Positions 17,739 through 27,592 of a stretch of 64,000 nt of DNA are shown in pieces. How positions within the stretch are numbered: position 1 is the first letter of the stretch; each line of letters starts with the position of its first letter. Origin of the DNA: CAWCGU01 sp963838095 (GTDB taxonomy: Bacteria; Actinomycetota; Thermoleophilia; Solirubrobacterales; 70-9); NCBI GenBank assembly GCA_963838095.1, contig CAWIPO010000008.1, positions 744,001 through 808,000 of the forward strand, read 5' to 3'. A model generated the notes under the pieces. That model saw nothing but the letters and a program-made list of their open reading frames with translations. It was not told the DNA's origin and made no database searches. Position numbers and translations under genes: made by a program.

Positions 17739-18131
17739 TCATTGTTTCTCCCCCGCTCGCGACTCCAGGAAGCTCTCGAGCAGGTGGGCGGCGGCAAGAG
17801 AGTCCTCGGCCGCCCCTGCCCCTTCCCGGGCGCTGCGCTCGGCGAGCCGGGTGGTGAGGCGCTCGTCCCAGGTCTCGACCGGCACCTCGAGCACGGCCTC
17901 GAGCTGCGTGCAGAAGGCGCGTGCAATCTCTGCCTGCGGGCCCGCCTCGCCTTCGAGCGTCAGCGGCATCCCGACCACGACCAGCTCAACGGCGTGCTCG
18001 GCGGCGAGCCGAGCGACGGCGCGCGGATCGGAGGGCTCGATCACCGGCAGCGGTCGTGCCAGCGTCCCGCTGGGGTCGGAGATTGCACAGCCGCAGCGTG
18101 CCGTGCCATGGTCGATGGCAAGAACTCTCAT
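17739..18131 (-). CDS. ruvX: RuvX/YqgF-type putative pre-16S rRNA nuclease
   Basis: 130 aa with an RNase H-like fold. The first strand carries the catalytic Asp (VLAIDHGTARCG), followed by VVVGMPLTLEGEAGPQ and a C-terminal WDERLTTRLAER motif. YqgF matures the 5' end of 16S rRNA and a Holliday-junction role has also been proposed. It is the usual partner of alaS and mltG; its start is 7 bases beyond the alaS stop, so the genes are co-transcribed. Confidence 0.93.
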   Translation of the reverse strand: MRVLAIDHGTARCGCAISDPSGTLARPLPVIEPSDPRAVARLAAEHAVELVVVGMPLTLEGEAGPQAEIARAFCTQLEAVLEVPVETWDERLTTRLAERSAREGAGAAEDSLAAAHLLESFLESRAGEKQ

Positions 18132-18137
18132 CTCGGC

Positions 18138-20759
18138 CTATTCGCTGAGCTTTCGCTCGATCGCCGCGCGCGCCGTCTTCAGCGCCTCAGCCAGCTTGCT
18201 CGCGTCGCGACCCCCAGCCTGGGCGATGTCGGGGCGACCGCCTCCGCCGCCCCCGACCACCTCCGCGGCCTCACGCACGATTTCGGCGGCGTTCAAGCCG
18301 CGCTCGACGGCGGATTCCGAGAAGGCGCCGACGATCGCGACACGGCCGTCGTCGCTGCCGCCCAGCACCACCGCCGAGTCGCCGAGCTTCGAGCGCACGC
18401 GGGTGGCGAGCTCGAGCAGCTGCGCTGGTCGGCGCCGATGCCCTCGCCGACGACGACGCTGACGCCGCCGATCTCGGTTGCGCTCGCCTCCAGCTCGCCC
18501 GCGAGCTCACCCTGCCTCGCCTTGCCGCTCTCCTTCGCACGCCTATCTCCAGCTCGGCCAGCCGCTCCGCGGCACGGCGGGCCCCGGCCACCGGGTCACG
18601 TGGCGAGCCGAGCAGTTCGCCGATCTGCTCGAGTTGCGCCGCCCGCTCGCGGTCGAGGTCGATCGCCGCCGGGCCCGTAACCGCCTCGATCCGGCGCACG
18701 TTGGCGGCGCTCGAGCCCTCGGAGACGATCGAGAACATGCCGAACTCGGCCGTATTCGCGACGTGGGTGCCCGCCGCACAGCTCTCGCGAGACGCCGACG
18801 ACCTCCACCACCCGCACCCAGTCGCCGTACTTCTCGCCGAAGAGCGCCATCGCCCCCAGCGCCTCGGCCTCGTCGCGGGCCATCTGCAGCCAGCGGACAG
18901 GAAGGCTGGCCTTGATCTGCTCGTTGACGGTGCTCTGGATCGCCTCTACCTGCTCGGAGCCGAGCTGATCGCCGTGAGTGAAGTCGAAGCGCAGCTTGTC
19001 GGGGCGCACGGCCGAGCCCGCCTGGCGCACGTGCGTCCCGAGCTGCTCGCGCAGGGCGGCGTGCAGGAGATGGGTCGCAGTGTGGTTTCGCATCGTCGCG
19101 TGGCGCGCGAGCCGCTGCACCTCCGCCTCGACGCGCTCCCCCGGCGACGGCCCCGCACCCGCGACCCGCACCTTCAGCGCCTGGTCCTCTCCGACGCGGT
19201 AGACGTCCAGCACGTCCGCCTCGGCGCCGTCCCAGCGAATCACGCCGGAGTCCGCGACCTGGCCGCCGCCCTCGGCGTAGAACGGGCTCTCCTCGAGCTT
19301 CACCAGCGCGGCGTCCTCGAGCGACTCCACCGCGGCAACCGCCGTCTCCGTCTCGAGCGTCTCGTAACCGACGAACCTGCTAGGGGGTGCGGCGGTGACG
19401 AAGGACAGCACGAGCTCATGGCGGTCGGGCGTAGCGCGGGCGGCTCCGGTGCGGGCGCGCTCGCGCTGCTCGTCCATCAGCGCCTCGAACCCGGAATCGT
19501 CCACGGACAGCCCCTTCTCGGCCAGCAGCTCCTTGGTCAGGTCGTAGGGGAAGCCGTATGTGTCGTGGAGCAGGAAGGCGTCGGCGGCGTCGACCCAGGA
19601 GGTGCCGGACGCCTCGGCGTCGCGGATCAGCTCCCCCAGCAGCTCGGTGCCGCGCTCGAGCGTGCGCGAGAAGCTTCGCTCCTCGTCCTCGACCCAGCGG
19701 GAGATCGTCGCCTGCGCTTCGGCGAGGTGCGGATAGGCGTCGGCTCATCGTCTCGATCACGCGCTGGGTGAAACGTCCGAGGAACGGCGGCTCGAGGCCC
19801 AGCGAGCGGCCCCGCTGGATCGCCCGGCGCATGACCCGGCGCAGGATGTAGCCGCGGTCCTCGTTCGAGGGCACGACCCCGTCGGCGATCAGATGCGCGG
19901 CGCCGCGCGAGTGGTCGGCGACGATCCGCATCGCCCGGGTGGTGGCCGCGTCGTCGCCGTAGGAGCGCCCGGACAGCTCTTCGGCGAGCGAAATCAGCGG
20001 CCGGAAGACGTCGGCCTCATACACCGAGGGGACCTGCTGCAGGATCGCCGCCATCCGCTCGAGCCCCAGCCCGGTGTCGATGCCGCGCTGGGGCAACTCC
20101 GTCAGCGAGCCATCCTGATGCAGGTCATAGGTCATGAAGACGTGGTTCCAGTACTCGAGGAAGCGTTCGGTGTCGTCGCCGGGGAGGTCGTCGGGGCCGC
20201 CGAAGGACTCGCCGCGGTCGACGTACATCTCTGAGCAGGGGCCGCAAGGGCCGGTCGGCCCCGCCTGCCAGCAGTTCTCGGAGCGCGGCAGTCGAACGAT
20301 CCGCTCCTCGGGCACTCCCAGCTGCCTCCAGATCTCGATCGCCTCGTCGTCGGGACCGAGGCCGAGCTCGTCGTCGCCATCGAAGACGCTCACCCAGATC
20401 TGCTCCGGCTCGAGCCCAAATCCCTCGATGGAGAGCTCCCAGCCAAAGCCGAGCGTCTCCTGCTTGAAGTAGTCGCCGATCGAGAAGTTGCCCAGCATCT
20501 CGAAGAAGGTGAGGTGGCGGGCGGTGCTGCCGACTTGTTCGACGTCGGTAGTTCGAAAGCAGCGCTGGCAGGAGGTGAGGCGGCGATTGGGAGGCTCCTC
20601 GACGCCGAGGAAGTAGGGCTTCAGCGGCTGCATCCCGGCGGTCGTCAGGAGGACCGAGGGATCGTGCGCCGACGGCACGAGAGAGGCCGACGGCAGGCGC
20701 AGGTGGTCGTTCGCCTCGAAGTAGGCCAGGTACGTCTCGCGGATCTCGCTCGACTTCAC
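18138..20759 (-). pseudogene. alaS: Alanyl-tRNA synthetase, frame broken by four indels (probably sequence errors)
   Basis: Assembled across frames this is a complete AlaRS. The start is MKSSEIRETYLAYFEANDH, with class II motifs (RCFRTTDVEQVG, TFFEMLGNFSIGDYFK, RGIDTGLGLERM), the editing-domain zinc motif (HTATHLLHAAL and the Cys-His of CGGTHVANT) and the C-terminal C-Ala domain (GGGGGGRPDIAQAGG). Frame changes occur near 19745, 18770, 18540 and 18430. At 18770 the change is a GGG where the family needs GG. AlaRS charges tRNA-Ala and is essential, and codon use around every break is normal, so errors in the sequence are likelier than decay. No second alaS is in the window. Confidence 0.9.
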
Positions 20760-20789
20760 GGGCGGCAGTCTAGGTACGCAGCGGGGTTG

Positions 20790-21242
20790 CTACCCGGCGT
20801 CGGCACCCGGCAGCGCATCCATCGCCTCACAAATCTTCGGCAGGATCTTGGCCTCCGCCCCGGTGACGTTGAATCTCTGGGTACCACCCTCCTTGTCCGT
20901 GACAACCAGGTCGGGGCTGAGCCGTCCCTTGGTAGCGACGGTCTCGATGCTCTCGAGTGCTGCGCCCCAGGCTTTCCCCTCGCCCCGCAGCCGGATGCCG
21001 TCAGCCGGAGAGAGAACGCTCAACGCCCTGATGAGGTTGACGACCTTCTCACTCTCGAACCTGTGCGGATAGAAGATGAGCTTGGTGCGGCTGAGAATGA
21101 GCTTGCCTCCGACCTCACGGGCACCCTGGAGGCGGTTGGCATTCCACGCCTCCTCGATCGGCTCCCCCAGCGACTCCTCGATCTCGGGCACCCGCCCCTC
21201 GAAGCCGCCCTTTCCAAACAGCGCTCGGTCCAACAGGCCCAT
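20790..21242 (-). CDS. Small cytoplasmic protein, GRAM/PH-like
   Basis: I choose the ATG at 21242 (MGLLDRALFGKGGF, 150 aa) because GAGGAG lies six bases upstream; the ORF can be read to 21290. No signal or membrane segment. The middle (GGKLILSRTKLIFYPHRFES) looks like the strand pair of a GRAM/PH-like domain, followed by a long C-terminal helix. Function is unknown. It begins 11 bases after the mnmA stop and precedes alaS. Confidence 0.68.
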   Translation of the reverse strand: MGLLDRALFGKGGFEGRVPEIEESLGEPIEEAWNANRLQGAREVGGKLILSRTKLIFYPHRFESEKVVNLIRALSVLSPADGIRLRGEGKAWGAALESIETVATKGRLSPDLVVTDKEGGTQRFNVTGAEAKILPKICEAMDALPGADAG

Positions 21243-21252
21243 GGTCATCTCC

Positions 21253-22728
21253 TCAGCCGATTTGTTCGCCCGCGCCCGCAATCGTCGCATGCCCGACGAT
21301 CACGTCACTACTCATCAGACTCGCGGTTTGCCCGGGCGCTACACCGTAGGCGGGCTCGGCTAGGCGGACGCCGAGCTCTGCGTGCTCGCCGGGTGCGGCT
21401 TCGTCGGGCTCGAGTCGGCAGGGCAGCGGCCGCGCGCGGTAACGCAGCCGGACCGCGTCGACGCGCTCGCCCGGGCGATGGAGGACGGCGTCACGGAGCT
21501 CCACCGAGTTCACGGCGAGCTGCTCGCGGCTGCCGACGACGACGCGGTTGGAGCCGGCGTCGGTGTCAAGTACGTACAGAGGCTCGGGAGCGGACACCCC
21601 GATCCCGCGTCGCTGGCCGACGGTGAAGTTGTGGTGGCCGCGGTGGCGGCCGATTACGCGGCCGCCGCGATCGGCAATCGGTCCCTCGCGATCCCGGAGC
21701 CCGCCGTGGCGGGCGAGGAAGTCGTGGCGACCCTCTCCGGCGAGGAAGCAGAGGTCCTGGCTCTCCCGCTTGGCTGCGACGGGCAGCCCGGCCTTGGCCG
21801 CGATCTGCCGCACCTCGGGCTTGGTCAGCTCGCCGAGCGGGAAGCGCATCCGAGCGATCGACACCGGCCGCAGCGCCGAGAGCATGTAGATCTGGTCCTT
21901 GTGCGCGTCGGCCGCGGCGGCGAGCAGGGGTCCGCCGTCGTCGTCGCGGACGCGCGCGTAGTGGCCGGTCGCAAGGCCCGCGGAACCGATTCGCCGCCCC
22001 AGATCGAGCATCGCATCGAGGCGCAGGTCGCCGTTGCACCGAATGCAAGGGTTCGGAGTCTGGCCGCGCGCATAGCCGTCGAGGAAGCCGTCAACGACGG
22101 CGGCTCGGAACTCGCGCTCGAGGTCCATCGTCAGGTGCGGGAGGCCCAGCGAGTGGGCGAGGCCGCGGGCGTCCAGGACCGCCTCGGGCGAGCAGCAGCT
22201 TCGCTCGCCGTCGTTGTGGCGGTCGGCCCACAGCTTCAGCGTCACAGCGACGACCTCGTGCCCGGCGTCGCGCTCGAGCAGTGCGGCGACGGCGCTGTCG
22301 ACGCCGCCGCTGATCGCGACGAGGACGCGGTTGTCAGCGGACTCGCCGCTCGGCGTCAGCGGTTCGTCAGAGGCAACGACTGCGGTGAGGGCTCTGTGCA
22401 GGGCGTCGGCTGCGAGGTCTGCCGCGTGACGTCCCTGGGGAGAGAGGCCTCCGAGCTCGGCGGCGATTTGAGCGGGGCCGACCTGGGCCGCGTCGAGGAT
22501 CGACTCGCCCTCGGCAAGCTCGGTGACCGCCGCCGCAGCCGCACGGGCCGCAGCGCAGCCCTCGGCGCCGAAGCTCGCGATCACGATCGCGCCGTCGTCG
22601 ACGTTTAGAGAGACGCGGACCAAGTCGCCGCAGGGGGCACCCCCAGCCGCGCCGGTGTACGAACCGGGCACCGAGGGAGAGCAGCGCGAGTCGTCGGTGG
22701 CGTAGTGCTCGAAAGCCTCAGGATTCAT
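21253..22728 (-). CDS. mnmA: IscU/NifU-like domain fused to tRNA 2-thiouridylase MnmA
   Basis: The 491-aa product starts at the ATG at 22728. Residues 1-115 look like an IscU/NifU scaffold: GGAPCGD (C33, D35) and GAEGCAAA (C58). The place of the third ligand (H-C in IscU) reads H101-A102, so that cysteine is lost; an extra C16 lies upstream. Residues 133-491 are MnmA: the ATP loop SGGVDS (140-145), the cysteine of PNPCIRCN and the second catalytic cysteine of SQDLCFLAG, then the C-terminal beta-barrel. MnmA puts sulfur on U34 of Lys, Glu and Gln tRNAs. The fused domain may receive or hand over sulfur rather than build a cluster; that is inference. No cysteine desulfurase gene is next to it. 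Confidence 0.9.
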   Translation of the reverse strand: MNPEAFEHYATDDSRCSPSVPGSYTGAAGGAPCGDLVRVSLNVDDGAIVIASFGAEGCAAARAAAAAVTELAEGESILDAAQVGPAQIAAELGGLSPQGRHAADLAADALHRALTAVVASDEPLTPSGESADNRVLVAISGGVDSAVAALLERDAGHEVVAVTLKLWADRHNDGERSCCSPEAVLDARGLAHSLGLPHLTMDLEREFRAAVVDGFLDGYARGQTPNPCIRCNGDLRLDAMLDLGRRIGSAGLATGHYARVRDDDGGPLLAAAADAHKDQIYMLSALRPVSIARMRFPLGELTKPEVRQIAAKAGLPVAAKRESQDLCFLAGEGRHDFLARHGGLRDREGPIADRGGRVIGRHRGHHNFTVGQRRGIGVSAPEPLYVLDTDAGSNRVVVGSREQLAVNSVELRDAVLHRPGERVDAVRLRYRARPLPCRLEPDEAAPGEHAELGVRLAEPAYGVAPGQTASLMSSDVIVGHATIAGAGEQIG

Positions 22729-22846
22729 GCTTCGAGCGTAGCGTTGCGAATCAGTCAGGGTTGTAGGCCCTATAGGACCCACAATGCGGACAGTTTCTGC
22801 TGGAGGCGTCTGACCTCCTCTCGGTGCCCGCCGTTCGGGCGCCCGG

Positions 22847-23542
22847 CTACTCCGGGTAAGACGGGACCTGCGGGCCGTCGTACAGGGCGTCCTCGACTGC
22901 CTGGACGACGCTCTGTGGGTCGCGGAATCCGTAGCTGACGCTGGCCAGCGGGACGCCGTCGCTGAGGTCCTTCGGCTTGATCACGATCAGCGCCGGGGTG
23001 CGGCTGACGCTGACGCCCTCGGTGATCCGCGAGTAACGGGAGATGTTGTGCGCGTTGGTGAAGAAAACGGCCGCTCCGCTCACCACCGGATTGAACGAGC
23101 TCTTCAGCAGCCGCACCGACGTGTTCACGAAGACGTCGTCGATCCCCTTGCGCCGGTAGACCAGTAGCACGACCGCGCTGCCGCCCTCGTAGGCGGTGAC
23201 CACCGGCTGCGGAAGGCCGGGCCCGGCCGTGAACTCGCCGACGCCACCGGTCACGGCGGGGTCGGGTGAGGTCGCGGGCGCGTCGGTCGACGGCGCCGGG
23301 GCCGAAGGTGCTGTTGTCGACGGATCCGGAGTCGCGGGGGCCGGCGCCGCGGCGGCGTCAGTTGAAGTCGCGGGCGCCCCAGTCGTTGGGGCGGTCGATG
23401 CCGTAGTTGGGCTCGTCGGGCTGGTGGCAGCCGTGTCGCTGCCGCCTCCCATCCGAGTCAGCAGCAGCAGGCCGACCCCGACCGCCAGAACCGCCAGGAT
23501 GGCGATCTGGACCATCGGGTTCTCGTTCAGTGCCTTTCTCAC
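22847..23542 (-). CDS. Membrane-anchored protein with Thr/Pro/Ala linker and thioredoxin-like end
   Basis: From the GTG at 23542 (231 aa): a short basic start, one membrane helix (MVQIAILAVLAVGVGLLLLT), a low-complexity Ser/Thr/Pro/Ala linker of about 75 residues, and a C-terminal domain of about 110 residues (PVVTAYEGGSAVVLLVYRR, SRITEGVSVSRTPALIVIKP). The SRTPALIVI segment resembles the cis-proline strand of thioredoxin folds, but no CxxC is present, so redox chemistry is unlikely. It is likely an envelope protein of unknown role. A longer reading to 23662 has no membrane logic at its start. Confidence 0.68.
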   Translation of the reverse strand: MRKALNENPMVQIAILAVLAVGVGLLLLTRMGGGSDTAATSPTSPTTASTAPTTGAPATSTDAAAAPAPATPDPSTTAPSAPAPSTDAPATSPDPAVTGGVGEFTAGPGLPQPVVTAYEGGSAVVLLVYRRKGIDDVFVNTSVRLLKSSFNPVVSGAAVFFTNAHNISRYSRITEGVSVSRTPALIVIKPKDLSDGVPLASVSYGFRDPQSVVQAVEDALYDGPQVPSYPE

Positions 23543-23789
23543 GAGCGGCCCCCTGAACGAAGGATGGGCTCCAACCCGCCGACGCCGCCCGGCTTGAGAA
23601 CCTGAGAGAACAGGTGGGTGTCTACCGGCGCGACCAAGGTCGCAACCGAGTTCGACTCCCAAGCCAAATGTGTTGGTTCACTATTGGAGCGGCTATCGAA
23701 CGGGCTCGAGCCCGCTCCAAGACTAGCGCTCTCCAGGCACCCCTTCATTACCTGATTGCTCGGCACGTGGGCGAGAAAGCTTGAGTGGG

Positions 23790-25620
23790 TTAGGCGCGGC
23801 TGGACTTGCCGCGCTGGGCACGTAGCTGCAGGCCGAGCTCGCGCAGCTGCATCTCGTCCACCGGGGCGGGCGCGCCGGTGAGCGGGTCCGTACCCGAAGC
23901 GGCCTTCGGGAATGCGATCACGTCGCGGATAGACTCCGCGCGGTGCAGTCGCTGGACGAGGCGATCGAGGCCGTAGGCGATTCCACCGTGCGGCGGGGCG
24001 CCGAAGCGCAGCGCGTCGAGCAGGAACCCGAACCGGGCCTGGGCATCCTCCTCGCCGATGCCGAGGGCATCGAAGACGGCCCGCTGGACGTCGGGGCGGT
24101 TGATTCGAATCGAGCCGCCACCCATTTCCTGTCCATTCCAGACGACGTCGTAGGCAGCGCGCGGGCGGCGCCTGGGTCATTCGGGTCGAACTGGCCCGCG
24201 GGAGCGGTGAACGGGTGGTGCAACGAATCCCAGCCCCCCTCGTCGTTTCGCTCCAGCAGCGGCCAATCGACGATCCAGCAGAGCCCGGTCGGGTCCACCT
24301 CATCCTGCCAGCCCGGCGCAAGACCGAACTTCTGCCCGAGCTCGATCCGGAGCTGACCCAGTACCGCCGCCGCCACCGCGGGCGCATCGGCGACCAGCAG
24401 CAGCAGGTCACCCTCCTCTGCGCCCAGTTGGTCGTTCAGCGTCGCCAGCTCGTCGGCTGAGAGGAACTTCGCGGTCGGCGAGCGCCAGCCGTCTCCCTCG
24501 CGGAAAGCCCACACGAGCCCCTTCGCTCCAAGCTCCTGCGCCCGAGAGATCAATCCGTCCAGCTCCGAGCGCGGCATCTCGCGGCGGCCGGCGTTCAGCC
24601 CTCGGACCACCCCCCCACCCTCGATCGCACCGCTGAACACCTTGAACTCGGTGTCGCGAACCGCGTCGGAGAGTTCCACGATCTCGAGCCCGAAGCGCGT
24701 GTCGGGGCGGTCGGTTCCGTAGCGGGCGATCGCATCGTCGTACGGAATCCGCGGCAGCGGCAGCTCGACGGCGATCCCCCGGGTGGCGAACACGTGCCTC
24801 AGCAGTCGCTCGTTCAGATCGAGCACCTCGTCGACGCCGACGAACGAAATCTCCAAGTCGAGCTGGGTGAAGTCGGGCTGGCGGTCGGCGCGGAAATCCT
24901 CGTCGCGAAAGCAGCGAGCGATCTGGTAGTAGCGCTCGAAGCCGGCGACCATCAGCAGCTGCTTGAAGAGCTGCGGGGACTGCGGGAGGGCGTAGAAGGC
25001 GCCGGGCTGAAGCCGGCTGGGAACGAGGAAGTCGCGCGCGCCCTCCGGGGTGGAGCGGGTGAGGATCGGGGTTTCGATCTCGACGAATCCCTCGGTCTCG
25101 AGGAACTCGCGAATCGACGCGTTGACCGCGGCGCGGAGCTCGATCGCGGAGCGCACCTGCGTCCGGCGCAGATCGAGATAGCGGTGGCGTAGCCGCACCT
25201 CCTCGCCCACCTCTGAGGTGCCCTCGATCTGAAACGGAGGCGTCGCGGCGTCGGCGAGCAGCTCGACCTCGCTCACCATCACCTCGACCTCGCCCGTCGG
25301 GAGCTCGGGATTGACGGTCTCTGGGCTTCGGCGACGACCTCGCCGGCGGCGCTGATCACGTCCTCGCCGCGAAGCCGCTCGGCAAGCGCGTGCGCCTCGC
25401 CCGCGTTGTCGGGGTTGAAGACGAGCTGGACGAGTCCCGTGCGGTCGCGCAGGTCGACGAAGATCAGGTTGCCGTGGTCGCGGGTGCGGTGAACCCAGCC
25501 GGCGACCCTGGCCCTTGAGTCGACGAGTGCTGGGAGCACCGCACCGCACCAGCGGTCGCGATACGCGTTCGCCTGCAGCGGCGGGAACCCGACTCCTCTC
25601 ACCGCCGGCGACTCGCTCAT
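23790..25620 (-). pseudogene. aspS: Aspartyl-tRNA synthetase, frame broken by two indels (probably sequence errors)
   Basis: Three frames together give a full bacterial AspRS of about 610 aa. The first (from ATG 25620) has the OB-fold anticodon-binding domain (RVAGWVHRTRDHGNLIFVDLRD). The second has class II motifs (RHRYLDLRR, YALPQSPQLFKQLLM, FRDEDFRADRQPDFTQLD) and the GAD insertion domain. The third carries motif 3 (GGIAYGLDRLVQRL). One missing C near 25336 and one missing G near 24156 restore the frame exactly (SPETVNPELPTG and ALAYDVVWNGQEMGGG). The ATG overlaps the hisS stop by four bases (ATGA). The gene is essential and is probably intact in the organism. Confidence 0.9.
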
Positions 25621-26855
25621 CGCTCCCGCAGCTCCTCGACGAGGTTCTCCACCGCCAGCTCACGCTGCTCACCGCTCGCCATGTCGCGCACCTGCGCCCT
25701 GCCATCGGGCTCGAGGATCACGGCCTGACGCGCGCCGAGGCGGTCGGCCTGCTTCATCTGTCCCTTGGCGCTGCGGCCGGCAAGATCCAGGTCGGCCGAG
25801 ATCTCGGCGCGGCGCAGCTCGACCGCCAGCGCGAGGGCGCGTTCGCGGTCCTGCTCACCGGCGACGACGAAGACGTCGATGCCCTGCGGCTCTGGCTGGG
25901 AGTCGAGCGCGAGCAGGATCCGCTCCACACCCGCCGCCCAGCCGGCGGCGGGAGCCGGCGCGCCGCCAAGCTTCTCGACCAGGCCGTCGTAGCGCCCACC
26001 CCCGCCCAAGCCCGACTGCGCTCCGAGCCGATCGCAGTCGAACTCGAACACGGTGCGGGTGTAATAGTCGAGGCCGCGGACGAGCGAGCCGTCGAGTGTG
26101 TACTCCGCACCCGCCTGGTCGAGCAGGCGCCGGACCTCGGCGAGATGCTGTGCGTCCTCGTCGGCGAGGCGATCGAGCATGGTGGGCGCCGCACCCATTA
26201 CGGACTTGGTCCCTTCATCGTCCGAGTCGAACGCCCGCAGCGGGTTCGCGTCGATGCGGTCGCGGACGTCGCGCGAGAGCTCAGACTCGTGCGCGCGCAG
26301 GTACGCCTGCAGCTCCTGCCGGTACTCGGCGCGGGTCCCGGCCGAGCCGAGGCTCGAGAGCCGCAGCTTTACCCCTTCAACCCCGAGAGCCTGAAGCAGC
26401 TCGTCGAGGAGGATGATCAGCTCCGCATCGACGAGCGGTGAATCGGAGCCGATCGCCTCGGCGCCCAGCTGCCGGAACTGGCGATAGCGGCCTGCCTGCG
26501 GGCGCTCGTGGCGAAAATACGATCCCCAGTACCACAGCTTCACGGGCTGCGGCAGGACATGCATCCCGTGCTCGACGTAGGCGCGACAGATCGGCGCGGT
26601 GCCCTCGGGCCGCAGGGTCAGCGATCGCCCTCCGAGGTCCTCGAACGTGAACATCTCCTTGCGAACGATGTCGGTCGCCTCCCCGATCCCGCGCGAGAAC
26701 AGCTCGGTGTCCTCGAACGCGGGAGTCTCGATTCGGCCGTAGCCCGCGCGGCCGAAGCCGGCGGCCGCGGCGGCGTAGAGGTCAGCGCGGGCGGCCGATT
26801 CGGCGGGCAGGACATCGAAAGTCCCGCGAGGGGCCTGAAACTCGCTCGGCGACAT
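25617..26855 (-). CDS. hisS: Histidyl-tRNA synthetase
   Basis: 412 aa from the ATG at 26855 (MSPSEFQAPRGTFDVLP). It charges tRNA-His. Class II features are all present: motif 1 GYGRIETPAFEDTELF, motif 2 TLRPEGTAPICRAYVEHG and RHERPQAGRYRQFRQLG, the histidine-binding LVRGLDYYTRTVFEF, and motif 3 GLGGGGRYDGLVEKLGG with AAGWAAGVERILLAL. The C-terminal anticodon-binding domain is complete. The ORF extends upstream only as a shadow of the metallohydrolase gene. It is translationally coupled to aspS. Confidence 0.95.
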   Translation of the reverse strand: MSPSEFQAPRGTFDVLPAESAARADLYAAAAAGFGRAGYGRIETPAFEDTELFSRGIGEATDIVRKEMFTFEDLGGRSLTLRPEGTAPICRAYVEHGMHVLPQPVKLWYWGSYFRHERPQAGRYRQFRQLGAEAIGSDSPLVDAELIILLDELLQALGVEGVKLRLSSLGSAGTRAEYRQELQAYLRAHESELSRDVRDRIDANPLRAFDSDDEGTKSVMGAAPTMLDRLADEDAQHLAEVRRLLDQAGAEYTLDGSLVRGLDYYTRTVFEFDCDRLGAQSGLGGGGRYDGLVEKLGGAPAPAAGWAAGVERILLALDSQPEPQGIDVFVVAGEQDRERALALAVELRRAEISADLDLAGRSAKGQMKQADRLGARQAVILEPDGRAQVRDMASGEQRELAVENLVEELRER

Positions 26856-26913
26856 CACTGGATCGCGCTTCGCCCGACAATCAGAAATTCTGCTCCCGCA
26901 CTCACGGGCGACA

Positions 26914-27579
26914 CTATCGAGCGAGCTCGGCCAGGAACGGATTCGAGGCGCGCTCGGCGCCCAATGTGGTGATTCCCATGTGTCCCGGGTAGACGAGAGT
27001 CTCCTCGGGATAGGAGTCGACAAGCGTGCGGATGCTCTCGAGCAGCGTTCCCCAATCGCCGCCGGGAAGGTCGGTGCGGCCGACCGAGCCCTGGAAGAGG
27101 ACGTCGCCCGAGAACAGCGAGGGCACGGCACCCTCGCCGTCGGCCTCTCCTTCCGGATAGGCCGCGTAGGTGACGTGCCCGGGGCTGTGGCCGGGGGTGA
27201 AGAGGACATCGATCTCGAGTCCGGCGAGCTCGAGGCGCTCTCCCCCGCTCACCGTCTCGTCGGCGTCATAGCTCTCGTACGGGCCGAAGCCCGGCCACGG
27301 CACGAACGACATGATGTCGGCAAGCACCGGGACCTCGATTTCGGGGCAGTAGACCGTCGCCCCGGTCGCCTTCGCCACCGGGGCGACGGCACCGATGTGG
27401 TCGAAGTGGGTGTGGGTGAGCAGAATCGCCTCGACGTCGACGCCCAGGCCCTCGACAGCGTGAAGGATCCGATCGGCCTCCTCCCCGGGATCGACGATCA
27501 GGGCCCGATCCGAGTCCTCCGCGCGAAAGAGGTAGCAGTTCTCGGCCACGGGACCGACGGTGAAGCTGCGAACGTCCAT
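26914..27579 (-). CDS. Metallo-beta-lactamase-fold hydrolase (glyoxalase II-like)
   Basis: 221 aa with the metal-binding signature LTHTHFDHIG (HxHxDH), a later histidine in TPGHSPGH, and the SGDVLFQGSVGRTDLPGG segment with the bridging aspartate. The C-terminal YPGHMGITTLGAER supplies the last histidine. This is the glyoxalase II/hydroxyacylglutathione hydrolase-like branch; actinobacteria lack glutathione, so the substrate is probably another thioester. It is 58 bases upstream of hisS, in the same direction. Confidence 0.85.
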   Translation of the reverse strand: MDVRSFTVGPVAENCYLFRAEDSDRALIVDPGEEADRILHAVEGLGVDVEAILLTHTHFDHIGAVAPVAKATGATVYCPEIEVPVLADIMSFVPWPGFGPYESYDADETVSGGERLELAGLEIDVLFTPGHSPGHVTYAAYPEGEADGEGAVPSLFSGDVLFQGSVGRTDLPGGDWGTLLESIRTLVDSYPEETLVYPGHMGITTLGAERASNPFLAELAR

Positions 27580-27592
27580 GTCGGGAGGGTAG

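Noticed and set aside
17533..17742. ATG-started frame overlapping the ruvX stop
   Set aside because: Its product is Arg-rich noise. The neighbouring frame has the MltG text, so the ATG itself may be real but the frame is not.
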